This document shows, one piece after another, positions 53,970-63,162 of a stretch of 64,000 bases of DNA. This stretch comes from Deltaproteobacteria bacterium (GTDB taxonomy: Bacteria > Desulfobacterota > Deferrisomatia > Deferrisomatales > BM512). The notes under the pieces are model-generated. The model ran no database searches, had not been told where the DNA came from, and saw only the letters and a program-made list of their open reading frames with translations. Location: NCBI GenBank assembly GCA_002869015.1, contig PKTT01000003.1, positions 1 to 64,000 on the forward strand, in the 5' to 3' direction. Both the position numbers and the translations under genes were made by a program. Positions within the stretch are counted from its first letter, which is position 1, and each line of letters begins with the position of its first letter.

Positions 53970-55775
53970 TTAGTCGGAGTATATGCCTCTCTTCTTTTCA
54001 AGCTCAGAGGTGTACCTCGCCAGCGCGGAGCGGCGGGTAATCATGTAAAGCACCTTGCCAGGGTTGGCAGGGTCCATCACGGGCAGCTCCTCAAGTCCAC
54101 GCCCGGAGAGCTTTTTGAGCGCATTTGAAAGCAGCTCACCGGGGGTAGTGTAGACAATCTTCGTCTGAGCTATATCCCGGGCGATCACGAGCCCTGGGGG
54201 AATGTCCTCATCGAGAATTCGCCGGATGTCGTTTACCGAGAAAACTCCGGTGCATTTGCCCTCATCATCAACCGTATGGTAGTAGGCGCCCTCGGCTTGA
54301 GCTATCAGCTGCATTACCTCTGTCAAGGTAGTGTCATCTGGTATAAGGGTCGGGGGCAACCCTGTGTCCCTGAGATCACCTACGGTTATGCCCTCCATCA
54401 CGTCAACGACGAAATCCCCGAGGTGGGCTTTAGACTCCATGCGGGAGGTTACCTGCTTCTCATAGATGCTGGATTTTCGCCAGGCAAGCATGGCGAGGGT
54501 GCATATAAGCATCAGCGGCGCCAGGAGGCCATAGTTGCCGGTGAGCTCGCTCACCATTATTAGGGTCGCGATTGGGGTCTTGGAGACGCCCGCGAAAAAG
54601 CCCGCCATACCCAGAAGGACGTAGGCGCGAGGGTCTCCCGCGATGGCTGGAAAGAGCGCGCTTGCGCCCGCGCCGAAGGCGCCGCCGAGCATGGCGCCGA
54701 TTACCAGCGAGGGGGCGAATACGCCGCCTGAGCCGCCGGAGGAGATGGTCAGCGAGGTGGCTACTATCTTTGCAAGGGCTATAACCAGCATGACCCAGAG
54801 GGCGACCTTGCCGTAGAGGGCCGCCTGCACCCAGCCGTAGCCGGAGCCCATCACCTGAGGAACTGCCAAGGCCAGCAGGCCGAGCGCGAAAGCGCCAACA
54901 GCGGGTTTCGCCATCTCGGGCAGGGGGAGCTTCCTGAAAAGGTCCCTCATACCGTAGAAGAATTTGCTGTAAAAGACACCCAGGGCAGCGAGGCATACCC
55001 CCATGACGCCGTAGAAGATAAGCTCCCTTGGATCACGGAAGTGGAAGTTCGGCGTTGCCAGAAGCGGCTCCCAGCCGGTGATTACGCCGAATATAGAGTA
55101 TGCGACGATCGATGAGATGATGCAGGCGATGAGCCCCTCATGCTCAAACTCAGTGTCACGGTAGAGTACTTCGACGGCAAATAGCGCTCCGCCCAATGGG
55201 CTTCTGAAGGTCGCCCCTATGCCCCCCGCCATTCCAGCGAGCAGGAGGACGCGTCTGTCGGCGTTGGAGAGGCCCAGCTTAGTTGCTAGGAATGATCCGA
55301 AACCAGCGCCAATCTGCGCTATCGGACCTTCGCGGCCAGCCGAGCCGCCGGTGCCTATCGTAGCTATGGAGGCGAGGGTTTTGATCACCGGCACCCTAGC
55401 GCGGATAACGCCCGCCTTATTGTGGAAAGCGTCAATCGCGGCGTCGGTGCCATGGCCCTCAGCTTCGGGGGCGAATTTTGTTACTAAAAAGCCTGAGACC
55501 AGGCCGCCTATTATAGGGATTAGACAGAGCCACCACTCAAAGGACATGTGGAGGGAATTTATGATTTCAGGGAAGTGGCTAACGGCCGCGCCCTCCTCGG
55601 GTGGCGTATATCCGGCGGCTTTAGTGAGAAATATTTCGGTGACTGTGTTTGCCCCGAAGTAAAAGGCGATGGCTCCGAATCCAGCGACGACGCCTACCGA
55701 TGCCGCGAGAATTATAGACCTCGTCACGGTCGATGATCGGACGTTGCTAAATAGATATCGGAGTACATTAGCCAT
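53970..55775 (-). CDS. ClC-family chloride channel or antiporter with CBS domains
   Basis: A 601-residue protein. The ClC membrane domain covers about residues 15-440 and two CBS domains cover 460-600. GSAGREGPIAQIGAG carries the gating glutamate typical of H+/Cl- exchangers. Where classic ClC proteins have the selectivity motif GSGIP, this one reads EGHGTDAAI, a variant found in a CBS-bearing bacterial branch. FRSPLGGALFAVEVLYRD is also diagnostic. The CBS pair probably responds to adenine nucleotides. It is monocistronic. Confidence 0.91.
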   Translation of the reverse strand: MANVLRYLFSNVRSSTVTRSIILAASVGVVAGFGAIAFYFGANTVTEIFLTKAAGYTPPEEGAAVSHFPEIINSLHMSFEWWLCLIPIIGGLVSGFLVTKFAPEAEGHGTDAAIDAFHNKAGVIRARVPVIKTLASIATIGTGGSAGREGPIAQIGAGFGSFLATKLGLSNADRRVLLLAGMAGGIGATFRSPLGGALFAVEVLYRDTEFEHEGLIACIISSIVAYSIFGVITGWEPLLATPNFHFRDPRELIFYGVMGVCLAALGVFYSKFFYGMRDLFRKLPLPEMAKPAVGAFALGLLALAVPQVMGSGYGWVQAALYGKVALWVMLVIALAKIVATSLTISSGGSGGVFAPSLVIGAMLGGAFGAGASALFPAIAGDPRAYVLLGMAGFFAGVSKTPIATLIMVSELTGNYGLLAPLMLICTLAMLAWRKSSIYEKQVTSRMESKAHLGDFVVDVMEGITVGDLRDTGLPPTLIPDDTTLTEVMQLIAQAEGAYYHTVDDEGKCTGVFSVNDIRRILDEDIPPGLVIARDIAQTKIVYTTPGELLSNALKKLSGRGLEELPVMDPANPGKVLYMITRRSALARYTSELEKKRGIYSD

Positions 55776-55844
55776 CTTTGAAGCCTTTTATCTTAACGCA
55801 AGAAGCCCCGACGTCATAAAAACGCGGGGAGGAGGGCTGCTTTT

Positions 55845-56768
55845 TCAGGGAATTCGGAAGGTGCCGATGAAATCAGTGACCCTCCCAATTCCTTTAGCGG
55901 TGAGATAGTGCTCTATTTCGGAGAGAATATCAAGGACTGATAAGGGTTTGATGAAATTTGCAGTGCCTATCTGGACTGCGCATGCCCCTAGACATAAGAA
56001 TTCAAGGGCATCCTCGCCCGTTACGATTCCGCCGAGGCCAATAACCGGAATTTTGACGGCTGAGAGCGCCTCCCATGTCATTCTCAGCGCCACCGGCTTT
56101 ATCGCAGGGCCGGAGAGCCCACCGGTGACGTTGGCTAGGGCCGGAGTTTGCCGGTCTAGATTTACCGCCATGCCTGTAATGGTGTTGATAAGGGAGATAG
56201 CGTCGGCTCCCGCCTCCTCAACAGCGCGGGCTAGCACCTTTATGTCTGTGACATTTGGAGAAAGCTTTACTATGAGGGGCAGGTTTGCGGCTTTTTTCGC
56301 AGCACCCACCACCTCTGCGGCGAGGAGGGGGTCCGTACCGAAGGCTATCCCTCCCGCCTTTACGTTCGGGCAGGAGATATTCATCTCAAGGGCGTGGATA
56401 CCCTCCACCTCAGAGAGACAGGAGGCCATCGCCGCATAGTCCTCAACGGTATTGCCGAAGAAGTTGGCTATAACCTTGGTGTCGAGGGTGCGAAGATAAT
56501 CCAGCTTCTCTTCGATGAAGCGCCTTAGCCCGACATTCTCAAGGCCGATGGCGTTTAGCATCCCGGCAGAGGTCTCGACGATGCGCGGCATCGGATTGCC
56601 CTCTTTGGGGTTGAGGGATAGACCCTTTACCGCGATAGCGCCGTAGCTGGACGGATCGACGAAATCGGCGAACTCGCTGCCGTAGCCGAAGGTGCCGGAG
56701 GCTGCTATGAGCGGATTTTTCAGCTCAAGAGCCCCGACCTTGACCGAAAGGTCGAACTCTTTAGCCAT
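55845..56768 (-). CDS. pyrD: Dihydroorotate dehydrogenase, class 1B type
   Basis: A 307-residue TIM-barrel flavoprotein. NPLIAASGTFGYGSEFADF and EMNISCPNVKAGGIAFGTD with the catalytic cysteine region are typical of the class 1B (PyrD of PyrDK) branch; VIGLGGIVTGEDALEFLCLGACAVQIGTA is the FMN phosphate site. Class 1B enzymes use NAD through the Fe-S/FAD partner PyrK, which is not in the window. Its start overlaps the XRE-cupin gene by 8 bp, so it ends the kor-type operon. Confidence 0.93.
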   Translation of the reverse strand: MAKEFDLSVKVGALELKNPLIAASGTFGYGSEFADFVDPSSYGAIAVKGLSLNPKEGNPMPRIVETSAGMLNAIGLENVGLRRFIEEKLDYLRTLDTKVIANFFGNTVEDYAAMASCLSEVEGIHALEMNISCPNVKAGGIAFGTDPLLAAEVVGAAKKAANLPLIVKLSPNVTDIKVLARAVEEAGADAISLINTITGMAVNLDRQTPALANVTGGLSGPAIKPVALRMTWEALSAVKIPVIGLGGIVTGEDALEFLCLGACAVQIGTANFIKPLSVLDILSEIEHYLTAKGIGRVTDFIGTFRIP

Positions 56769-57357
56769 CTTCCCTGTGCTGCTCCTGTGACCAGACCACC
56801 GCTAGAAGCTGCGCGGTCTTGCCATCAACTGCGGAGAGGCTGTGGGGCACCTTCGCGGAGTATTGGATGGAGTCGCCGGGCTCAAGTATGTCCTTGTGTC
56901 CGTCGAGCTCAATCTCCAGCTTCCCATTTAGGACGTATAGGAACTCCTCGCCCTCGTGGCAGGAGGGTTTGGTTTTGTTTACCGTGGGTGGCTCAAGGGT
57001 AACGATGAAGGGCTCTATGTGGCGGCTGCCCATCCCCATGCCGAGGGATTCATAGCTGTAGCCGTAGGAGACGCCCTCTTTGGAGGCGAAGCGGTTCACC
57101 GGGCGGCGATCCTTCTTCCTCGCGATTGCATAGGGCGCATCGCCGTGGTCGCCCCACAGCTCTCCGATATCAACGCCGAGGGCGTGCGCTATCTTGCCCA
57201 GCGCGCCAAGGGGGGGAGATTCAAGGTGGTTCTCAATCTGGTTGACGAGGGCTGAGGTGTAGCCTGACTTTTCGGCAAGCTCCTGCAGGGTGAGGCCCTT
57301 TGCTTCACGCACCTCTTTTATCTTCTCGCCTACCGATAGGGTCTTCTCTTCGCTCAT
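56761..57357 (-). CDS. XRE-family regulator with cupin domain
   Basis: A 198-residue regulator. Residues 10-65 form the helix-turn-helix (GEKIKEVREAKGLTLQELAEKSGYTSALVNQIENH) and residues 115-190 the cupin barrel (KPSCHEGEEFLYVLNGKLEIELDGHKDILEPGDSIQY). Such proteins sense small metabolites bound in the cupin. It lies between the 2-oxoacid oxidoreductase genes and pyrD, with 13 bp and an 8-bp overlap to its neighbours, and is likely a local regulator of this operon. Confidence 0.9.
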   Translation of the reverse strand: MSEEKTLSVGEKIKEVREAKGLTLQELAEKSGYTSALVNQIENHLESPPLGALGKIAHALGVDIGELWGDHGDAPYAIARKKDRRPVNRFASKEGVSYGYSYESLGMGMGSRHIEPFIVTLEPPTVNKTKPSCHEGEEFLYVLNGKLEIELDGHKDILEPGDSIQYSAKVPHSLSAVDGKTAQLLAVVWSQEQHREDG

Positions 57358-57370
57358 CTGACTGCCTCCC

Positions 57371-57916
57371 TTAATTCTCAGCTGCGTATTTGGCTCCCGC
57401 TTTTAGCGCCTTCTCATTGAGAGGTATAAGCTTGTGGGCCTTCTCCGGCAGTACTCTGGGCAACGCCTGAACCAGCGAGTCGATAGTGACGATGCCCGTC
57501 TTCTCCACGAAGGCACCAAGCGCAACCATAGAGGCGAGCTTGGGGTTGCCCAGCTCTGTGGCGATTGTGTTGCACCCGATCCTGAGTACATTGACGCCAT
57601 CTTTTGAGAATTTCTCATCCTGCGCCATATCCGTGTTGATAAGGAGAAAGCCGCCCTCTTTAACGCGTGGGCCGAACTTATCCACGGAGGGGCCGTTCAT
57701 CGCAATCACTCCGTCGGGGCGCGCGGTGACGGGGCTCCCAACCTCCTTGTCGGAGATGGTAACGGTGCAGTTTGCAGTGCCGCCGCGCATCTCAACACCG
57801 TAGGAGGGGAAGTAGGTACACCCAAGGCCCTGCTCCAGCGCGCCGATGGAGAGCAGGTTGCCTATCATCAGAATACCCTGCCCGCCGAAACCTGCCATTA
57901 TGCTGGCGTAATTCAT
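57371..57916 (-). CDS. 2-oxoacid:ferredoxin oxidoreductase gamma subunit
   Basis: A 181-residue protein of the KorC/VorA/PorC gamma family. MAGFGGQGILMIGNLLS and SYGVEMRGGTANCTVTISD are its signatures. With the alpha, beta and ferredoxin subunits encoded upstream it forms a complex that converts a 2-oxoacid and CoA to acyl-CoA and reduced ferredoxin. Branched-chain oxoacids or 2-oxoglutarate are both possible. It is 12 bp after the beta gene. Confidence 0.9.
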   Translation of the reverse strand: MNYASIMAGFGGQGILMIGNLLSIGALEQGLGCTYFPSYGVEMRGGTANCTVTISDKEVGSPVTARPDGVIAMNGPSVDKFGPRVKEGGFLLINTDMAQDEKFSKDGVNVLRIGCNTIATELGNPKLASMVALGAFVEKTGIVTIDSLVQALPRVLPEKAHKLIPLNEKALKAGAKYAAEN

Positions 57917-57928
57917 ATTAATGCCTCT

Positions 57929-58681
57929 TTAGAAGAAATCCGACCCTTTCCGCTCCTTGAATACGCCAAGGGGGAAGTAGGGAATCATCTCTGTTTCAAT
58001 ACGCTTGTTGGCTTCTATAGCGTTCATGCCCCAGTTGGTCGGGCAGGAGGAGAGTATCTCCACCATCCCCATTCCGCGTTTTTCTACCTGCGCCTCAAAG
58101 GCCGCGAAGATTGCCTTTTTAGCTTTGGCAAGGTGCGCGGGAGTATCCACCGCTACTCGCGCCGCGTATGCTACGCCTTCAAGCTGCGCCAGCATCTCGG
58201 TGATCTTGATGGGGTAACCGTCCTGGCTGAACTCCCTGCCGTAGGGGCTTGTGGTAGTGCGCTGACCCAGCATCGTCGTCGGTGCCATCTGACCGCCGGT
58301 CATCCCGTAGACGGTGTTGTTTACGAAGATGACTGTGAGGGGCTCGCCGCGGTTCGCCGCGTGGATGATCTCTGCGGTGCCAATCGCCGCGAGGTCGCCG
58401 TCACCCTGGTATAGGAGGACGAACTTCTCTGGGTTGGAGCGCTTCACGCCGGTGGCGACGGCTGGTGAGCGGCCGTGGGGGGATTCGACGACGTCTATGT
58501 CGAAGTAATCGTACATGAAGACTGAGCAGCCGACTGAAGCGGCGCCGATTGTCTCTTCACGGACGCCATAGTGGTCAATCGCTTCGGCGACTAGACGGTG
58601 TATTGTGCCGTGGTGGCAGCCGGGGCAGAAATGGCTCGCAACGTCCACCAAAGATTCGGGGCGGCCGAATACCTGTTTCAT
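57929..58681 (-). CDS. 2-oxoacid:ferredoxin oxidoreductase beta (thiamine-diphosphate) subunit
   Basis: A 250-residue ThDP-binding subunit. [17 protein letters not shown] is the N-terminal Fe-S or ThDP-contact region of this family; [49 protein letters not shown] contains the ThDP/Mg2+ motif G-D-G and the conserved G-M-T-G-G-Q. It starts 1 bp after the alpha gene. The substrate is inferred to be a branched or dicarboxylic oxoacid. Confidence 0.92.
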   Translation of the reverse strand: MKQVFGRPESLVDVASHFCPGCHHGTIHRLVAEAIDHYGVREETIGAASVGCSVFMYDYFDIDVVESPHGRSPAVATGVKRSNPEKFVLLYQGDGDLAAIGTAEIIHAANRGEPLTVIFVNNTVYGMTGGQMAPTTMLGQRTTTSPYGREFSQDGYPIKITEMLAQLEGVAYAARVAVDTPAHLAKAKKAIFAAFEAQVEKRGMGMVEILSSCPTNWGMNAIEANKRIETEMIPYFPLGVFKERKGSDFF

Positions 58682-58682
58682 C

Positions 58683-59747
58683 TTAATTCTCCTCCCCCTT
58701 TAATATTTCCATAATCTTCTCGTAGATCTCATCGGGTGAGGGGAGGTAGCCCGGCGGGTAGCCGCAGAAGGATACCTTGCTGGCTCCCTTCACCGCTATC
58801 TCCACGTCCTCCACCATCTGCCCGGTGTTTAGCTCTACAGCCAGTATCGGCGTGCCCTTCTCTCCGACCTTGACGAACTCCTCTGCGGGGAAGGGCCAGA
58901 GGGTAATGGGGCGCAGCATGCCGACGGAGTGGCCCTCTTCGCGCGCGCGGTCAACCGCGGTACGGGCGATGCGAGCCGCAGAGCCGAAGGCGGTAACCAC
59001 AAGCTCTGCGTCCTCGGGTATATCGACGCTGGCACGGGTTTCGTTTTCAGCTATTCGCTTATGCTTTTCGGCGAGGCGCCAGTTGTGTTCCGCCAAATCG
59101 CCGTCACCCAGGTAGAGAGACTTCACTCTGCGACGCTCCCGGCCTTTGGCGCCGGTGAGAATCCACTCTGAGTGGCCGTAATCGATGCCGAGCTCCGGCT
59201 TCCACTCGTCTAGGGGCTCCTTCATCTGACCGAGCATGGCGTCAGCCAGGATCATCGAGGGGATTCGATACTTGTCGGAGAGGTCGAAGGCCAAGATAGT
59301 GAGGTCATACATCTCCTGCACCGTGGCGGGGGCGAGGACAATGGTGCGGTAGTCGCCGTGGCCGCCGCCTCGGGTGGACTGGAAGTAGTCACCCTGGCTC
59401 GCGGAGATGCCGCCGAGGCCTGGGCCTGAGCGCTGGATGTTGACGATGACGCCCGGTATCTCCGAGCCCGCCATGTAACTTATCCCCTCCTGCTTCAAGC
59501 TTATGCCCGGCGAGGAGGAGGAGGTCATGGCGCGCTTACCTGTGGAGCCTGCGCCAAGCAGCATGTTGATGGAGGCAACTTCGCTCTCCGCCTGTACAAA
59601 CTGCCCGCCGAGGCCGGGGAGGACTCCGCTTAAATATTCAGGGATGTCGGACTGCGGGGTGATGGGGTAGCCGAAATAGTAGAGGCACCCTGCGCTCACC
59701 GCCGCCTTAGCAATGGCGACATTGCCCTTCTCAAAGGATTTGGTCAT
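58683..59747 (-). CDS. vorB: 2-oxoacid:ferredoxin oxidoreductase alpha subunit (VorB/KorA type)
   Basis: A 354-residue subunit, the length usual for VorB-type 3-methyl-2-oxobutanoate oxidoreductase and shorter than the fused Kor[22 protein letters not shown] and [26 protein letters not shown] are the family signatures; the C-terminal domain begins about residue 255 ([20 protein letters not shown]). It binds part of the ThDP site and the oxoacid. The four-gene order ferredoxin-alpha-beta-gamma is standard. Confidence 0.9.
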   Translation of the reverse strand: MTKSFEKGNVAIAKAAVSAGCLYYFGYPITPQSDIPEYLSGVLPGLGGQFVQAESEVASINMLLGAGSTGKRAMTSSSSPGISLKQEGISYMAGSEIPGVIVNIQRSGPGLGGISASQGDYFQSTRGGGHGDYRTIVLAPATVQEMYDLTILAFDLSDKYRIPSMILADAMLGQMKEPLDEWKPELGIDYGHSEWILTGAKGRERRRVKSLYLGDGDLAEHNWRLAEKHKRIAENETRASVDIPEDAELVVTAFGSAARIARTAVDRAREEGHSVGMLRPITLWPFPAEEFVKVGEKGTPILAVELNTGQMVEDVEIAVKGASKVSFCGYPPGYLPSPDEIYEKIMEILKGEEN

Positions 59748-59760
59748 GGCTGATTCCTGC

Positions 59761-59964
59761 TCACTTGAAAACTTCGATTACGACGTCGGGACACATGCGC
59801 GCGCAGATGGCGCAGCCGGTGCATTCTTCCGTGTTCATCCAACCGACGGGGTTGTACCCCGAGGGGTTAAAACGGTCGGTTATTTCGAGGCACCCCTTGG
59901 GGCAAAACTCGATGCACAGGCCGCAGCTTTTGCAGCGCTCCTCCCGAATCTCCAGCTTGGGCAT
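59761..59964 (-). CDS. 2-oxoacid:ferredoxin oxidoreductase ferredoxin subunit (two 4Fe-4S)
   Basis: A 67-residue ferredoxin with eight cysteines in two C-x2-C-x2-C-x3-C sets: CKSCGLCIEFC and CTGCAICARMC. It accepts electrons inside the oxidoreductase complex. The track's 161-residue ORF runs far upstream into non-coding sequence; ATG at 59964 (MPKLEIREE) with AGGAAAG upstream is the true start. It is the first gene of the operon. Confidence 0.93.
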   Translation of the reverse strand: MPKLEIREERCKSCGLCIEFCPKGCLEITDRFNPSGYNPVGWMNTEECTGCAICARMCPDVVIEVFK

Positions 59965-60193
59965 TATCTTTCCTCTAAGGTTTGAAAAAGTTGAGCATTG
60001 CACCCTATCAGGACGGCCTCCCGGCGTCAATCCGCTAGATGGCGCGGGGGGAAACCAATTGTAAAAAAATAGCTCTAAAGCACTTGCCGACAGGGTCAAA
60101 CAAGTGTACCAATTAAGGGCGCGGCTGTGTCGAGGTCGCGAAAAAAACGTTTTACCATCCCCTTTTGGGGGGTAACAATCAAATGAGGTGACA

Positions 60194-60700
60194 ATGCGTA
60201 TCCTGAAATTCATAGCGGCGACGGCAATCGCTATCGCACTCTCCACCCCGGCTTTCGCCCTCGGCGGACCCTACTTCGGCTTCAACTATTCAACCCTCGA
60301 CCTTGAGATTCCGCATAACTCAGATGCAGACATAGACTACATAAGCGGCACCATAGGCCAGTATGTACACCCAAACCTCGCCGTGGAGCTTAGGGCGGGG
60401 CTTGGAATAGATGACGACAGGGTAGATGGGGTAAAGGTCGAAGTGGACTACCTCGTCGGCGCTTATGGCAGAGTGGTATATCCCGTGCAACGCTTCGTCC
60501 CCTACTTCCTCTTCGGCGTCACCGGCGCCAAGGTAAGCGCGGGAAGCGACGACGAAAGCGAAATGGACCTCGGCTACGGCTTCGGCACCGATTACATAAT
60601 CACAGACCAGCTCTCAATGAACGTCGAGTATGCCAACATCATCGACGGCTCCGACATCGACATAACCTCATTCTCAATAGGGCTGAGATTCAGCTACTAA
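60194..60700 (+). CDS. Outer-membrane beta-barrel protein
   Basis: A 168-residue exported protein. A signal peptide (ILKFIAATAIAIALSTPAFA) is followed by eight or so amphipathic strands with alternating aromatic residues, ending in SFSIGLRFSY, whose final aromatic suits recognition by the BAM machinery. This matches small OmpA/OmpW-like or OprF-type eight-strand barrels (porin_OmpL/OMP_b-brl family). No specific function can be assigned. ATG 60194 with GAGGTG upstream is preferred to the GTG at 60188. Confidence 0.82.
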   Translation: MRILKFIAATAIAIALSTPAFALGGPYFGFNYSTLDLEIPHNSDADIDYISGTIGQYVHPNLAVELRAGLGIDDDRVDGVKVEVDYLVGAYGRVVYPVQRFVPYFLFGVTGAKVSAGSDDESEMDLGYGFGTDYIITDQLSMNVEYANIIDGSDIDITSFSIGLRFSY

Positions 60701-60720
60701 CAAATAAATCAACCAGCTAG

Positions 60721-60753
60721 AAAGGGCCGGCTCAAAAGAGTCGGCCTTTTTTT
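60721..60753 (+). terminator. Terminator of the beta-barrel gene
   Basis: A stem of about 13 pairs, AAAGGGCCGGCTC with GAGTCGGCCTTTT (two G-T pairs), closes an AAAA loop and runs into TTTTTTT. It lies 20 bp after the stop codon. Confidence 0.9.
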
Positions 60754-61197
60754 GCCGCAGCCATAAAAACAGCAACTGAATCAAAGTAAAACTCACCTCA
60801 ATTTTGCAATAAAGCTCCAGCCGTGGGGCAATGTGAATCCAATCACACGTCAGGCGGGGGGTGCCACTTGGCAATTTATTCTCTTCAGAGAACAACTCAA
60901 AAGAAAAAGAGCTACGGCTATGCAGCCGATTGGGGAGGCGGGGTGATGAGCTTCACATTGAAAGAGAGTAACTTGAGTCGTATTTCATTTCATTCAATCC
61001 GACCTACAAGGCTACTGCCTTTTTGAAAAAAGTGGGAGCGTGGGCAAGAAAGCACCCGCTACATAATTAAAGGGTGGGCCATGCCAACTCTACATGGTAC
61101 TCAGCGTCAGTGACCTTTTGATTGGCGTCTTTTCCTTATTCAGGTAGATTTTCTCCATGGCGATTTTTTTGAACTTTAACGGCATGGTGGGAATACG
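60754..61197. other. Gene-poor intergenic region with a CRP/FNR-like palindrome
   Basis: About 440 bp without a supported gene. It holds a perfect TGTGA-N6-TCACA palindrome (60832-60847) and a small hairpin CGGCT-ATGC-AGCCG near 60914-60927. The 67-residue ORF at 60823 has atypical composition and no Shine-Dalgarno, so I do not call it. The remainder shows no clear promoter. A small RNA is possible but not shown. Confidence 0.5.
60832..60847. promoter_or_regulatory. CRP/FNR-family binding-site-like palindrome
   Basis: TGTGA-ATCCAA-TCACA matches the CRP consensus half-sites and spacing exactly. It lies about 350 bp before the next annotated gene, so its target is unclear. No CRP-family regulator is encoded in the window. 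Confidence 0.5.
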
Positions 61198-61626
61198 ATG
61201 ATTCTAGTTCACCCGATTATGCAGGTTTTTTTCATTGCGATGGCTGCGGTGGCGTTTATCCTCGGGTCGCAGCGGTTTCGCTCTAACCATTTGGGCCATC
61301 AGACGCGCTTCAATTGGAAGGGCCATGTTTATGTGGGCCGTATTGCCATTGTGGGTTTGATTTTGGGCACTGTTGCGGGTATCGCGATTACCCCCCACTA
61401 TTTTGAATATACGCCTCCGGTGCTTTCTCACGGGCTGCTCGGACTTGTTTCCATCTCTTTTTTCCTGGTTGGAGCGGTTACGGGCTATATCCTCGACAAG
61501 CACCGAAAGAAGCGTAAAATCCTCCCCCTTATCCATGGTACGGCTAATACCGTTGCGCTTATTCTTACCCTCAATCAGATTAAGTCAGGCTATGCCCTCT
61601 ACATCTCATTTGTCGGTGGCGGCTAG
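61198..61626 (+). CDS. DUF4079-type four-helix membrane protein
   Basis: A 142-residue integral membrane protein with four hydrophobic helices. Histidines occur near helix ends (MILVHPIMQ, NHLGHQTRFNWKGHVYVGR, VLSHGLLGL and LIHGTANTV), a pattern seen in DUF4079 and cytochrome b561-like proteins, where paired histidines can bind haem. Whether haem is bound here is not known. It stands alone before a terminator. Confidence 0.75.
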   Translation: MILVHPIMQVFFIAMAAVAFILGSQRFRSNHLGHQTRFNWKGHVYVGRIAIVGLILGTVAGIAITPHYFEYTPPVLSHGLLGLVSISFFLVGAVTGYILDKHRKKRKILPLIHGTANTVALILTLNQIKSGYALYISFVGGG

Positions 61627-61695
61627 TTAGCGGCGCTTGAATTCTTTGACCTTCGCGGTGGCGGAGGTGTAACCTGTTCCCCACTTGTAATGAAG

Positions 61696-61736
61696 AAGGG
61701 GCGGGAGTGGTTCTTGAGGCCGCCCCGCCCCTTTTT
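61696..61736 (+). terminator. Terminator after the DUF4079 gene
   Basis: A perfect 10-bp stem, AAGGGGCGGG with CCCGCCCCTT, closes an 18-nt loop and ends in TTTTT. It lies about 70 bp after the stop codon and 40 bp before the DUF945 gene. Confidence 0.85.
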
Positions 61737-61777
61737 ATGTCTTTGTGGCGCTTGTTTGCCATTTGGAGGGAGTAACC

Positions 61778-63136
61778 ATGAAAAAGTTTGCGGCCTTAGC
61801 GGCAGTTGTTCTTCTTTTAGCGATTATATTTGGCGCGCCTTACTACGCCGGGATGAGGATTGAAAAGGCGCTCATAGAGCATGCTTCTCCCGATGCGAGC
61901 TATGAGCTTTTCAGTATCGACTCAATCTCCATCACCAGAGGTATTTTTTCTAGCGATGTGGAGTGGGGAGTTTCTATCCCGACGGTCTCGGCGGCTACGG
62001 TGCAGGATTCCCCCGAGGATGGCGGCGAGGCTGTCGAGACTATGGAGGAGGGCGAGGTCAATTTTACCCTCAAGGCGCATATCACCCACGGCCCCTTTGC
62101 CTTCCCCGGAGAATTTCACAGCCTCGAAAGCTCCTCATTCGGCTGGGGTGTGGTTGATACAGAGCTTTTTCTCCCCGATTTTTCAGAGACCGCGCCTATC
62201 TACGTGAGTCGCAGCATAGCAACTTTTGGCGGCTTGATAGAGGGCGAGGGCCTCTCCGACGCGGGTTCGTTCAAGGATGAGGAGGCGAAGTCCCTATTTG
62301 CCTGGGGAGATTTTACCAATACTTACTCTACGAACTTTGAGGGGAACTCCGTAAGCTACAAAGGTGTTTTGCAGAACCTGAAGATAGAGGATGAAGCCGC
62401 GAAGCTGTTGATTAGCGATGTTGCCTTCGATGGCGTCTTCGCCGAGTACCCCCCGAAGGGCTCCTTTGAGATTAAGGTCGCCTCAATGGGTATTGTGGAT
62501 GAGAGCGGCGAAACAACCATGAAAGGCTTTGCCTTTAAGGTAGATACGGATACTGAGGGTGAGATGGTTTCATCCACAGGAAATTTGCATTTAGATGAGG
62601 TTGTCGCTGACGGTAAGCGGTCCGGGCCGCTTGGGGGAACAATTAGTTTGAAGAGGGTCAGCCTTGAGGCCTATAAAATGCTCAACGAGCTTGGCGAACG
62701 TGTTTCGGAGCTCGGGCCCGATGCCGATCCCGACGCGGTGCAGACGGTGATGATGGGCGAGATGATGCGCATCGTCCCCATAATCCTTGAGGGCGGTCCA
62801 GTTCTAGAGGTTAAGGACGTCTTCGCCAAATCGCCCCTCGGAGATATTGAGGGCGGCGCGGTGGTATCCTTTGAGCCGGATGGCTCCGTCAACATCTTCG
62901 ACCAGCAGGATTTGCTCTCCAAGGTGCGTGGCGATATGGCGGTAACTGCCATAATCCCAGAGGGGGCGAATTCCCCCTTAGCGCAAAAAGCCGAGGAGTT
63001 AAAGGAGATGGGCTTGGTGGTCTTCGAGGAGGGCAAATATATCATACGCGCAAACTTTGACGGCGTTCGCCTCACCGTAAACGGAAACACCCTTTGGGAA
63101 GGCCCCCCGCCAATGAAGCATGAGATGGCTGAATAA
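61778..63136 (+). CDS. DUF945 (YdgA-like) exported or anchored protein
   Basis: A 452-residue protein with an N-terminal anchor (KKFAALAAVVLLLAIIFGAPYYAGMRIEKAL) and a long beta-rich periplasmic part. The start after the helix, the Y-x-G-x-x-x-E segment and repeated strand patterns fit the DUF945/YdgA family, whose role is poorly known (AsmA-like architecture has been suggested for related proteins). ATG 61778 follows GGAGGG; the track start at 61745 lacks it. It is followed 26 bp later by the glutaredoxin-like gene. Confidence 0.8.
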   Translation: MKKFAALAAVVLLLAIIFGAPYYAGMRIEKALIEHASPDASYELFSIDSISITRGIFSSDVEWGVSIPTVSAATVQDSPEDGGEAVETMEEGEVNFTLKAHITHGPFAFPGEFHSLESSSFGWGVVDTELFLPDFSETAPIYVSRSIATFGGLIEGEGLSDAGSFKDEEAKSLFAWGDFTNTYSTNFEGNSVSYKGVLQNLKIEDEAAKLLISDVAFDGVFAEYPPKGSFEIKVASMGIVDESGETTMKGFAFKVDTDTEGEMVSSTGNLHLDEVVADGKRSGPLGGTISLKRVSLEAYKMLNELGERVSELGPDADPDAVQTVMMGEMMRIVPIILEGGPVLEVKDVFAKSPLGDIEGGAVVSFEPDGSVNIFDQQDLLSKVRGDMAVTAIIPEGANSPLAQKAEELKEMGLVVFEEGKYIIRANFDGVRLTVNGNTLWEGPPPMKHEMAE

Positions 63137-63162
63137 TTTAACCGATTAGGAGAGAAACCAAG

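Noticed and set aside
60895-60965. Possible GEMM-type (cyclic-dinucleotide) riboswitch, because of AGCTACGG and GCAGCCGATTGG
   Set aside because: The essential GACGCAAAGC core and the first helix of the aptamer are missing; only a short hairpin is supported.
60823-61026. 67-residue ORF in the intergenic region
   Set aside because: No Shine-Dalgarno, low-complexity and cysteine-odd composition, no recognised domain, and it spans the CRP-like palindrome.
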